64,000 nt of DNA, from the NCBI GenBank assembly GCA_015661395.1, contig JACWML010000003.1, positions 1 through 64,000 of the forward strand. Direction: 5' to 3'. This stretch comes from Methanomicrobia archaeon. Its GTDB lineage: Archaea; Halobacteriota; Bog-38; Methanoflorentales; Methanoflorentaceae. The position numbers and the translations under genes were made by a program. Below, piece by piece: positions 1 to 9,902 of the stretch. Position 1 is the stretch's first letter. Every line of letters starts with the position of its first letter. The notes beneath the pieces are model-generated. The model searched no databases. It saw only the letters and a list, made by a program, of their open reading frames with translations, and was not told where the DNA came from.

Positions 1-1666
1 TCGCGCTACCCGAAGACGTCACAGCGGGTGCCGACCCCAGAACCCCGCCGAGGCCCTTCCAGCCGCTCCAGGTCGTCCCATTATCCGTGGTGTTCTGCCA
101 CCAGAGGGCGTTGTCACTGCCCCGTACAAAGACGTCCATCGCACCGTTTGCCGGTGACGTCGCAGCGGGTGCCGAGGTCAGAACCCCGCCGAGAGACGTC
201 GACGCCGTCCAGGTCGTGCCCGTCCAGTACTTATACCAGAGGGCGCCGTCGCTGCCGCGCATAAAGAGGTCGAGGCTGTTCGCATTCTGCGCGGTCACGG
301 CAGGTGACAAGGTGGGCGTGAGCGTGGCGGTTACGGAATCGACGGCTTTGGCGGCGTCGAGCTTGCCGCCGGTGCTCACCAGGCCGCTAAGATATGAGTC
401 TGGGTCTACGTTGTTAAGGATAGCGTTCCTTATCTGGGCGACGCTCAACGATGGATTGACCGTTTTGATGAGCCCAGCGACCCCGGTTACATACGGGGTT
501 GCCATCGAGGTGCCATCCCAGGTGTCGTAACCCTTTACCCCTGACACGCCATTCACGGTACCCGTCGTGTTCCACCATATGGTGCTCAATATACCTACGC
601 CTGGGGCTCCCAGATTGACAGTCGTGGCCCCGTAGTTAGAGAAAGAGGCTAGGCTATCGTCGGAATTGATAGCGGCGACTGAGATAATGTTTGGGTCGCG
701 AAGGGAGGCCGGGTAGAAGGGGGATACATCGTTATTCGATGCGTTGTTTCCGGCTGCACAAACAAACAAACACTGCGGGCACGCGTTGATGGTGTCGTTC
801 ATGGCTTGGCTATAGCCGGTGCCTCCAAACGAGTTATTGATGATCGTGGCACCGTTGCTCGCAGCGTACTGCCAGGCGGAGATAATATCAGAGTAGTAGC
901 CGCCGGTCGCGTTTAGCGCCACCACGGGCAGGATCGATGTGCGCCAGTTAGTCCCGGTGATTCCGATGCTGTTGTTCCCGACTGCCCCTATGATTCCGGC
1001 GGTGTGAGTACCGTGCATCGAATCCATTACAAGTTCGGGCGCAGCGTTATACTGGGGGAGAAGATTTGCCGCGAGGTCGGGGTGGGTGGCATCAGCGCCG
1101 GTGTCCACATCCGCGATAATAGTGGACGTAGAACCGGTGGTCTTGTTCCACGCACCTGAAGCGTTCATGTCTGGAAACGCCCACTGATACTGATAATATG
1201 GGTCGTTGGGAAGCGCGATGTCGGGTGTAATCGCTGCGGTGTATCCGGAATCATTCATCACCGAGCTTGCCGGAAGCGTAGCGGTCGCAGCAGGGGTAGC
1301 TATGTAGTCCGGCTCTGCATACGCGACGTTCCCGTTCGTCTGGTAGTGCGTGATGGCATCGGTGACCGAAAGCCCTGAAGGGAGCTTAACGACCTCGAGA
1401 CCTGGCACCACCGAGTACTGCTTAATGACCGTCGCGTTGATTGAGGCGCTAGCAGCGTCGCTTGCCAGCTTATAAACCGCTGCATTTGCAGCGATGGATG
1501 GTTTAAACCGGACGAGGATCTGGTCCGGTGCGTAGTTCGCTTCTTTGTTGCTGGTGTTCTTTGGTTGCGCGGCGAGGGACGTCACCGTCGATGCTGCGAT
1601 GCTCGCTATAACGAGAACCACTACGACGGCCAAAAGTTTGGATGGCTTGCTTCGTGCGTTTTTCAT
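1..1666 (-). CDS. Secreted subtilisin-like serine protease (S8) with C-terminal PLL/tectonin-like repeats; C-terminus runs off window edge
   Basis: Reverse-strand reading from ATG at 1664-1666 showed no stops in the stretches translated; signal peptide MKNARSKPSKLLAVVVVLVIAS; catalytic motifs IADVDTGADATHPDL, MHGTHTAGIIG, DGTSMATP; repeats like DLFMRGSDGALWYKYW / DVFVRGSDNALWWQN. Missing from ORF track because no stop lies in the window. Confidence 0.9.
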   Translation of the reverse strand, partial: MKNARSKPSKLLAVVVVLVIASIAASTVTSLAAQPKNTSNKEANYAPDQILVRFKPSIAANAAVYKLASDAASASINATVIKQYSVVPGLEVVKLPSGLSVTDAITHYQTNGNVAYAEPDYIATPAATATLPASSVMNDSGYTAAITPDIALPNDPYYQYQWAFPDMNASGAWNKTTGSTSTIIADVDTGADATHPDLAANLLPQYNAAPELVMDSMHGTHTAGIIGAVGNNSIGITGTNWRTSILPVVALNATGGYYSDIISAWQYAASNGATIINNSFGGTGYSQAMNDTINACPQCLFVCAAGNNASNNDVSPFYPASLRDPNIISVAAINSDDSLASFSNYGATTVNLGAPGVGILSTIWWNTTGTVNGVSGVKGYDTWDGTSMATPYVTGVAGLIKTVNPSLSVAQIRNAILNNVDPDSYLSGLVSTGGKLDAAKAVDSVTATLTPTLSPAVTAQNANSLDLFMRGSDGALWYKYWTGTTWTASTSLGGVLTSAPAATSPANGAMDVFVRGSDNALWWQNTTDNGTTWSGWKGLGGVLGSAPAVTSSGSA

Positions 1667-2799
1667 ACAACGCTTCACCTTGTTCACGCTAGCGGGGCGC
1701 GCGTGACCGTGCGCGAGCGCTGCATCTACGTGCCCACCAGCGAGCGTTCACTTTCGATAAAACAATTATTGATGCGCTTATTCGCAATAAAGGTTGTGTG
1801 ACACGTGCTTCCCCTCAAGGTTTTGCAGCTCTTTTAAACCGGCGTTATCACACAGAGCCTAGCAGAAGGATTACCAAGGCGAGTGCACCCCATTTTGATC
1901 GTAATTGCGTTTGTTCACCTACTTCGTATCGTTAGTCTTACGTGCGACAAGCGCAGTCTCTTTGTCTTGTCGCTTCTTGCCTCATTAGCGTAAGCTTATG
2001 CGCGCGCAACGTCGGCACAATTGTGCACGATTTTGCGGTGAATTCGGCAAACTCAGTCACAGTTCTGTTTCCTGCGGAATTGCTCAGGGCGGATTCAACC
2101 GCACCCTCAGACGTGTCGCTTGCAACGCTTGGTCACTATGAACGTTACGTTGTACGCTTAAAGCGCTGTAACACGCACTTGCGCGCCGCAGAAACCCACT
2201 CGGAGCCATCTTTCATATTCAAAAATACGTTCATCGTCATCTCTGCCATTTAAGAGAGGTCGAAGGGCTTCAATCACCTGACTGTGCAAGGCGTATAGTG
2301 CTCTAATTAACCTTATCCTGCGATGAGCCTACTTTGACGCATGGCTTTTCGTGCTGCAATGCTTCCCGGAATTTTCCTACGGTCAGCTTAATCATCGTAC
2401 CATTGCTTCTCTGATCTGTATGTGCTCCGAATGTGACAAACGCCGTGTACTCTGAGGACATTGTTTCGATATCTCGCCTTTTTGCTCAGCGCGTTTGTTG
2501 TAGCCAAGAACGTTTGAGTGTCCAGTTTCGTTACAGTTCGACTTGTGACGTGCTTACGCTCGTTGACCGCCCTCGCATTTCTCCTTGGCACAATAATGAC
2601 CGTCTCGGTGCTGAGCGCCACAGGGGTCGTAACGACGCAGAAAGCCGTCGCTTTTTCACCGCCTTCACCGCTCAGTTTCGTAGAAGCGCTCTACTCCGCG
2701 GGAGCGACGTATCGTTGCGCATGACAAAACCCCGCATATCGATGCCCCGCAACTAATTGAGTGCGAGTCGTGCGAAATTGCGTATGCCGGTTTTTACGT

Positions 2800-3969
2800 C
2801 TAATGTACTTTTTGCTCCACCAATATGCGGAATTCCGGAGCGATTCCAGCTGGGGAGAACTGCCCTCTTTTAGCCAGTATGGTGTCTTGTTGGACGCGGT
2901 AACGACCTGTAGGCTTCGTTTCAAGGACCTTTAAAACACAATTCTTCATGTCACTGTAGCTCTCGCACAGATACCCGATGTCCCCCATCTTATTGAAGTA
3001 ATATTCAGAAAGTGGGGTCTTCAGTGCGATAATCGGCTTGAGATGTGAAAATGCGTCCAGTATCGCAGCAGTTCCATTTAATTCATAAGCACTAGCTAAA
3101 TGAAAGAAGAGAGCATAATCGATGCATTTACCATATTTGTCATACTCCTTTTGACTGAGGGGTGCGTTCGGTGACGGGATAGTAACGGACGTACGCGGCA
3201 TCTCTTTGAGCTGCTTATCTAAGATCTCACCAATGAGAACAAAAATTGCCTGATATTTTGTTCTTGCAGAGCGTACCTCATCTGCCAACTTGAAAAAAAT
3301 GTCTGCTCCCTTTCTAAGACTCGCATGACCATAGAAACCAAAATGAATGACATCATCTTTGAACGGTTCGCTGCCGACAGAATCTGCAAAGACATAGGGA
3401 AGGTCTATCGGCGAAACATAGTTGCGCAGACGTGGCAAATGCTTCTTCAGTCCTTGTTCAATAACGGGTGGGGATCCGGGAATCAAATAATGTAGTTTCG
3501 CCGTGTTGCCGGCGAGAAGCCAGCGCCGAAATGAAAAGAGCTGAGGTGTCAGACGCTGTGGTTGAGGCGTCCTGACTTTCGTCTGTAGATTGTGTAGGAC
3601 AACAAGACAGGAGATCTGGGGAAATCGTCTCAGCATTACTTTGATTGAGACTAGAGCGTTCCAAGTTTCAGCTGAACAAAACACTATTTGGCGTGCTTGA
3701 GTCTTGTCGGCTAATCCGAATATCCACCTGCAAAGGGCGAGCTGCTCGAGGTGCGCTGCAACGGGCAAGCGCCCTGGAAGTTCAACTTCGATAAACCTGA
3801 CTGCGGCCACATGGGTACCTACCACGCTCTTGACGTGGTTCATATGCTCGCGTTCAGCACAAAATATCAGCCCCCCCTCAGGGAAAGCCTCAGCGACCGA
3901 GCCAACTAGGGCTGCATTGAATTGCGTGTGCTGAAGACCGCGAAAATGCGGTTCGCATATAACTATCAT
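2800..3969 (-). CDS. Glycosyltransferase-like protein (GT4-type fold likely)
   Basis: 389 aa ORF; C-terminal layout (HFGFYGHASLRKGADIFFKLADEV...YELNGTAAILDAFSHLKPIIALKTPLSEYYF) resembles GT-B glycosyltransferases. Confidence 0.6.
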   Translation of the reverse strand: MIVICEPHFRGLQHTQFNAALVGSVAEAFPEGGLIFCAEREHMNHVKSVVGTHVAAVRFIEVELPGRLPVAAHLEQLALCRWIFGLADKTQARQIVFCSAETWNALVSIKVMLRRFPQISCLVVLHNLQTKVRTPQPQRLTPQLFSFRRWLLAGNTAKLHYLIPGSPPVIEQGLKKHLPRLRNYVSPIDLPYVFADSVGSEPFKDDVIHFGFYGHASLRKGADIFFKLADEVRSARTKYQAIFVLIGEILDKQLKEMPRTSVTIPSPNAPLSQKEYDKYGKCIDYALFFHLASAYELNGTAAILDAFSHLKPIIALKTPLSEYYFNKMGDIGYLCESYSDMKNCVLKVLETKPTGRYRVQQDTILAKRGQFSPAGIAPEFRILVEQKVH

Positions 3970-4476
3970 AAGCTCTCTGTGATCCCGTAATCGTTTGCTG
4001 TATTGCGTTTTCAGGTTGGCTGCGCTTCTTGATAACGATGGGGCTCATTAACGTATGAAAGTGCTGTGCCCAGCCATTGAGCTTTGCAGATGCGCGGGCA
4101 TGCCTTGACTTGTGCTGCCAATATATGTTTGACGTTGCAGGGAGTCCCCATCTGTGCTTCAGCGACGGTTGGTCCGCGATATGCCCATGATTTGACTGTC
4201 AGATTATTTTTCCGTTCACCCGTAAGCCTCCGCATCTGCCTGAAAGTCCAATCTTGCACAGTTGCCACGACGAAGCGTTTTACCCGCATCGAAAAGGCGT
4301 AAGTGAAACGTGACCAGAACCGGATCTTTCGAGTTCCCGACGCCACAGATAGATACCGTTCACCGCATTTCGTCCGAGCGAGGTGATTAGCACGTTCATA
4401 GACTTGGTTTCATTTTTGCACAAACTCGACACTTACTCCGCACATGGTCTCCACGATCAATTCGAGGCCCTTCTCG

Positions 4477-5139
4477 TCATTCCTTTACTACTTCACACCA
4501 TATGTTTTCGTAGAAGGTTTTCGATGAGAAGATCTTGGAAAGAACAAGGACTACGCCTTTCGGTATTCTATTATTCCACAAATTTACACCCACTGTCGCA
4601 TTTATCTTGTTCGTCTCTTTGTAGCTTCGGATCTTCCCCCCACTTAAGCGCACGATGTGATTCACCTCTTCTTTTGAAAAACCACAATGTTGGTGTGTTT
4701 TATCGAGTTGATGGTATTCAACAACTCCGCGTTCCCAGAGCGCCTCATTTCTTTTCGGAACACACAAAAGGACGTTCTCTTGACAACTCTCGATAGATTT
4801 GCTCAATAAAGCACATGGATCTTCTACGTGCTCTAATAACCAATACAAAACCACGGTGTCGGTTTTTGGAAAGGTAACTGTGGTTGCATCGCTCATCATG
4901 AGCTCAACGCCTGCAGGGTACGCATAATCTTCGTACCGCTGCACGTCAATGCCGACGTAGTGCCCTGTCCATCCTCTTTGGATCAAAAAGTTGTACAATC
5001 GGCACGTGCCGCAGCCCACGTCAAGGATATCCCCTTTTTGGTATTCCAAAGCTAGGAAGTCGGTTGGGTATACAGCGCCTGCTTTCCACCCAAAATCAAA
5101 TTCTTTCTTGACTGTTTCTGAGCAGTCGTTCCTGATCAT
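4477..5139 (-). CDS. SAM-dependent methyltransferase, class I
   Basis: GDILDVGCGTCRLYNFLIQRG SAM motif; DTVVLYWLLEHVEDP. Confidence 0.85.
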   Translation of the reverse strand: MIRNDCSETVKKEFDFGWKAGAVYPTDFLALEYQKGDILDVGCGTCRLYNFLIQRGWTGHYVGIDVQRYEDYAYPAGVELMMSDATTVTFPKTDTVVLYWLLEHVEDPCALLSKSIESCQENVLLCVPKRNEALWERGVVEYHQLDKTHQHCGFSKEEVNHIVRLSGGKIRSYKETNKINATVGVNLWNNRIPKGVVLVLSKIFSSKTFYENIWCEVVKE

Positions 5140-5269
5140 TTCCTTGCGTACCGGTATTCGAATTGTTTTTCTCGTTTGTTGGGACAGCGTATAAGTTTAT
5201 TTAACGTCCCTAGACAAGTTTATTCTTTGATCATTTAGATTGTCTCCTCGTACTTTGCAGCGGAATCCC

Positions 5270-5870
5270 CTAGCTGCTTCTAAGGATGAATAAAAACTCA
5301 GCTCTGCAATGAGCGGGGAGCGTGTTTACATTGATGAACGTTACGCATCCACAGCTAACCATAGCATTTGTAGGGTCTACCATGACCACGACAGATCCAG
5401 CTTCTGCCGCTTTGCTCTCCGTGTACCTGGTGGACTGAGGCCGTGCCGCGTCGCCTATCGACTTGGCGAGGTAGCCGAGCTTGCGCTGCGCTTTCGCCAG
5501 TGCATTCTCCTCAGCTCTAAAAAATCGCGGCTTCTCTATGTGCTCGCCGTTTGAAAGCGTGGCGAACGACGATAAGCCGCCGTCTACGCCTATCATAGCA
5601 CCGTCTTTAGGCTTAAGATACTCTCGTGGCTCCGGTTCGTGTTCGAACGTGAAGCACGCAAACCACTTACCCGTAGATTGTCGGTTAATGTTGAGCCGTT
5701 TAATCGTGCCTTCTATTGCTCTATGAAGCTTGATTTTAACGTTGCCTATCTTAGATAGCCGCACCGTTCTAGAAGAGCCGTCGAAAGCGAAGCCTTGTTG
5801 TGTGTAAGTAAACAATCATAGCGCCCTTTGCCCTTGAATCGCGGATAGCGCGCGTCTTATTAGGCCCATT
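5270..5870 (-). pseudogene. Degenerate TnpB (IS200/IS605 OrfB) remnant
   Basis: YPRFKGKGRYD in one frame, then frameshift to FTYTQQGFAFDGSSRTVRLSKIGNVKIKLHR...IGVDGGLSSFATLSNG...AEENALAKAQRKL, then jump to EAGSVVVMVDPTNAMVSCGC; central RuvC segment missing and Zn-ribbon truncated. Confidence 0.8.
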
Positions 5871-6296
5871 TAAAATTATGCGTTTACAGCCTAAATAGTT
5901 CTATTGTGTGTTTGTCGCTTTCATCCCTCTAGCTGTCGCAAGGAGGCTTCTCGCTTGATTTAGCTAAACCGCCTCATAATTTGAAAATGTGATCCGCGTA
6001 TAATTGGCTTTAATGGTAGGCCTCAATGATAGGTGCAAACTTCGTATGCGGTGCGACCTGCCTATGTGTATCTCACGAATGCCTGGGGGTGCTGCGTCAT
6101 CCCTGCACAGTCTCGCAGAGGAATTAATATCTATGTTGTGTCTTCATTTTCAAAAGAAGAACACCATGAGCTGTGAAGATGGCGAGGCGCCTATTAGTTG
6201 CGAATAACGGGGACGGGCACAGAGTGTTATCTCACGTTCAGAGCTTTTTGCCAATGACCCCCGCATTCTTGCAACAGACACAACGAGAAACCAGCC

Positions 6297-7343
6297 GTGA
6301 ACCGAAAAGTAGCTGACGAACCAGCCGTTAACAGGAAAGTAGCCATTATCATACTCAACTGGGACAGCTGGAGGGACACTATAGAATGCCTAGAGTCGCT
6401 TTTTCTCATTGACTACCAGAACTATGTTCCGATCATCGTAGACAACGGTTCAAGCGACGGGTCGATAGACCGCTTGAGAGAGTTTGCTAGGGGCAGCCTC
6501 CAGATAGAATCGAAGTTCTTCGGGCAGGGCAGAGCGAGTAACCCGATTGAAATGGTCGAGTACACTCGAGACCAAGTCGATCGAAAAAATATTGAAGGAC
6601 TCGGCGAAGACTCATTTTCAAACCAGAATCTCGTACTCATAAAAAATCAACGCAATTATGGCTTTGCCGAAGGCAACAACATAGGAATTCAGTTTGCTTT
6701 GGATTCAATAAAGCCTGATTACGTACTGCTTCTAAATAGCGATACTGTTGTCGATCCAGGTTTTTTGCGTGAATTGGTGAGAATTGGCGAAAGCGATGAT
6801 ACGATCGGGGCCGTAGGTCCAAAGATATACTATTATGACAACCCCTCCAAGATCAACTCAGCAGGATGTGAAATGCACGATTGGTATGGTGGTGCCATAA
6901 ACATTGGTATCGGCGAGACGGACAACCACAACCGATTTAACGAGATACGAGAGGTTGACTGCCTACACGGGAGCGCGATCTTAATCAAGGCCCCTACTCT
7001 TGAAGATGTTGGGCTGTTGGATCAGGATTTTTTTGTCTTGTTGGAAGAAACGGAATGGTGCCTGCGAGCCAAGAAAGCTGGGTATAAAATAGTCTTTGCG
7101 CCAACAGCATGGATCTATCACAAAGAGGGCTTCTCCGGCACGGAGGAGTGCGTACACTACTACTATAGCAACCGAAATCGCATATTGTTGCTCAAAAAGC
7201 ATCAGACATCGTTGAGAAAACCTATATACGGGCTTTCCATCACGTTGAGAACTTTGGCAGGAAGCATCATATTGAGCGTAACGGGCAAGCCTAGTCTCGC
7301 CATATGTGGCTTGAAAGGCTATTTCAATGGCTTGCGCGTCTAG
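6297..7343 (+). CDS. Glycosyltransferase family 2 (rhamnosyltransferase-like)
   Basis: KVAIIILNWDSWRDTIECLESL...PIIVDNGSSDGS...DYVLLLNSDTVVDPGFL. Confidence 0.9.
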   Translation: MNRKVADEPAVNRKVAIIILNWDSWRDTIECLESLFLIDYQNYVPIIVDNGSSDGSIDRLREFARGSLQIESKFFGQGRASNPIEMVEYTRDQVDRKNIEGLGEDSFSNQNLVLIKNQRNYGFAEGNNIGIQFALDSIKPDYVLLLNSDTVVDPGFLRELVRIGESDDTIGAVGPKIYYYDNPSKINSAGCEMHDWYGGAINIGIGETDNHNRFNEIREVDCLHGSAILIKAPTLEDVGLLDQDFFVLLEETEWCLRAKKAGYKIVFAPTAWIYHKEGFSGTEECVHYYYSNRNRILLLKKHQTSLRKPIYGLSITLRTLAGSIILSVTGKPSLAICGLKGYFNGLRV

Positions 7344-7953
7344 AAATAGTTACGTTTGCGCAACCGTATTGATTCCTGATACGGTCCGCTGGATCGTGTT
7401 ATGTGGATCGTAGGTATGCCTCACTATGAAACGAAAAAATGACGCAGTGTTGGAATTCTATAAAGCCGGACAGCATTGGCGTTTCCAAGTAGGTTGTGTA
7501 GCAAGATGCCGCATTTGATGAACCAGTTTCTTGGCATAATAATAACTTCGAACTTTTCTATGCATCCGGAGCTACTTTGTTTATTTCTTTGGATTCGAAG
7601 ATCCGTTCTTCGGAATTTATTGACTTACGTACCATTTCTGTAAGACATCCAATCAAAGAATAATATTGAGCATAAAGGCAATATCGATTTGTGCCCCCCA
7701 CAACATCTCACAATATCACACGCATAATTGCACGCGCTTTTGATTAACCGGATCATAAGCGTATCAAATCTAAAGGAAGTAATGTAATGCCTTATTGTGC
7801 GAGCGCTTGTATCGGTTTTCTTCTTGACGATGTTGGCAGAGCGAAGTTTCGTTGAGGCTACCATTCTCTTTGCAGTGCACAGAGTTAACGAAATCCCGCG
7901 CAGGAGTGTTATAGGTCCAAGTTTATATATCCGCTAAACCACTCTGGTTTGCG

Positions 7954-8778
7954 TTGAGCGAAAGTCCCGGAGTTTCAATAGTAATACCGACATCTAACTC
8001 GGAAAAAACGTTGTCAAGATGTTTATTAGCGATTGCGAACCAAACTTACGAAAACATTGAGACCATCGTTGTTGATGGAGGTTCAACAGATGACACGATG
8101 AACATATGCAAGCAATTCGACGTGAATTTTTTGTTAACTGCTAAAGGAAGGACGGCTCAAACCAATTACGGGATCACAAACGCACGTGGCACATACATAT
8201 ATCGGGTCGATTCGGATGTTCTTCTTGCTTCAGATAATGTATCTGAGTGCGTCAAGAAATGTGAAGACGAAAAATACGATGTGGTTTGCGTCTATTGGGG
8301 TCCCGATCCGACAGTTAGCTTCTGGGCCAAGGTAAGGGAGTTAGAGTGGAGTTGTTATAAGGACACGCTTTTTCCCCGCGGTGCTAGATTTTTTCGAAAA
8401 ACTGCTATCATAAGCATAGGGCTATTTAACCCAAACCTCACTTTCGGAGAGGATTACGACGTCTACAACAGGCTGGTCAGGCATGACTTTAAGGTAGGTA
8501 CCATCCAGTCGGAGGGGCTTCACATAGGCGAGCCACGCTCGCTAAATGAGGTCATTGCCGAGCAATTTGTTTATGGCAAAACGCTTCACGCGTTCTTAAG
8601 AGAGCATGATGAAGGCCTGACTCAAGTGAGCCCAATAAAAAAAGAACTGCTTAAGAACTGGAAAAAGTTTGTGAGACGCCCAGCCTTAGCTTTAGGCTTC
8701 GTCATATATGAGACAGCTTATTATGGGGCAGCTCTCCTAGGATATATCGTCTCCGCTGTAAGCATTAATCCAAAATGA
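7954..8778 (+). CDS. Glycosyltransferase family 2
   Basis: VSIVIPTSNSEKTLSRCLLAIANQTYENIETIVVDGGSTDDT. Confidence 0.9.
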   Translation: MSESPGVSIVIPTSNSEKTLSRCLLAIANQTYENIETIVVDGGSTDDTMNICKQFDVNFLLTAKGRTAQTNYGITNARGTYIYRVDSDVLLASDNVSECVKKCEDEKYDVVCVYWGPDPTVSFWAKVRELEWSCYKDTLFPRGARFFRKTAIISIGLFNPNLTFGEDYDVYNRLVRHDFKVGTIQSEGLHIGEPRSLNEVIAEQFVYGKTLHAFLREHDEGLTQVSPIKKELLKNWKKFVRRPALALGFVIYETAYYGAALLGYIVSAVSINPK

Positions 8779-9902
8779 AGCTTCTCAGCCTCAACCACTC
8801 CGAAGTTACGCTGCCGGGAGGAGTACATACCGCTATCTTGAAGCTGTCCAAAGCGCTCATTCAGACCGGATATACGCCCACTATTTTGTCGGTCAATCCT
8901 GGAGGATTGCAGAGTGAAGACTGCATTGATGGCGAGCTAATTATACGGATGCGCTCCCCAATTAGCTGGCACTTACACGGATTCAGCCCATCAACACTTT
9001 TTCGCCTGACAAAGTACGTAAACCGGATTCAGCCCGACATTATTCACGTTCATGGTTATCACACGCTGTTCTCGTTAGAAGTCTTATACCTCCTGCGGAA
9101 TTCTGGGTACCCCATCGTTTTCTCTCCTCATTATGGGCCGGAGAGCCATAACACCTTGCTCGGCGACAAGCTGTGGGGGGCGTACAAACATGTTGGCAAG
9201 TCCTGCTTTCAGATCGCAGACAAAGTGATCTGCGCCTCTGAATTCGAACGTGCGAACGTATTGCGAGATTTTCAAGTAGATGCGGGAAAGATCGAGGTCA
9301 TCCCACACGGAGTCGATGCCATCAAACGCAAAAAAACGCGAACAGCCAAATGTGGCATCTCATTGCTGTATGTTGGGTGGTTCATCGAGCTAAAGGGGAT
9401 CCAGTTTATCCTAAAAGCTCTGAGCGAGTTGAACACTGCACTGGATGCGAATGCCACTTTGATTCTCGTTGGGAAAGGCGGCTGTCAAGAACAGTTAATG
9501 AAGCTCGCTAGGGAACTCAACGTCGCTGACGTAGTGTTTTGGTACGCCCCCTTATTCGGCGACGCTCTCTATAGAAAGATTCGGGAAGCGGATATTCTAC
9601 TTCTTTTGTCGCGCTCAGAGAATTTTGGAATTGTGGTTGCCGAAGCCCTCGCTGCAGGAGTTCCCTGTATAGTTGCTCATAAAGCCGCACTGAAGGAGTT
9701 TTCAGGAGAACCAGGATGCTTCTCCATTGCGTACCCACCGCAAACAAAAGAACTGGCCCGCCTGATCGTCAAAGTCTATGAGGGAGATGTCGAGGTGGGG
9801 CCGTTTAGTAATAGGATTCAAACCTGGGATAAAATAGCACTCCGATATGACGAACTGTATCGCTCGTTGCTCAAAGGAGATATGAAGCGTGCTCATACGT
9901 AA
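8775..9902 (+). CDS. Glycosyltransferase family 4
   Basis: GGVHTAILKLSKAL...IIHVHGYH...VIPHGVD...SRSENFGIVVAEALAAGVPCIV; overlaps preceding gene by 4 bp. Confidence 0.9.
   Translation: MKLLSLNHSEVTLPGGVHTAILKLSKALIQTGYTPTILSVNPGGLQSEDCIDGELIIRMRSPISWHLHGFSPSTLFRLTKYVNRIQPDIIHVHGYHTLFSLEVLYLLRNSGYPIVFSPHYGPESHNTLLGDKLWGAYKHVGKSCFQIADKVICASEFERANVLRDFQVDAGKIEVIPHGVDAIKRKKTRTAKCGISLLYVGWFIELKGIQFILKALSELNTALDANATLILVGKGGCQEQLMKLARELNVADVVFWYAPLFGDALYRKIREADILLLLSRSENFGIVVAEALAAGVPCIVAHKAALKEFSGEPGCFSIAYPPQTKELARLIVKVYEGDVEVGPFSNRIQTWDKIALRYDELYRSLLKGDMKRAHT

Noticed and set aside
1800-2790. Several 60-107 aa ORFs between the S8 protease and the first glycosyltransferase
   Set aside because: No recognisable motifs, overlapping on both strands; treated as non-coding or decayed
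4011-4346. 111-aa minus ORF
   Set aside because: No domain signature; cannot be separated from decayed sequence
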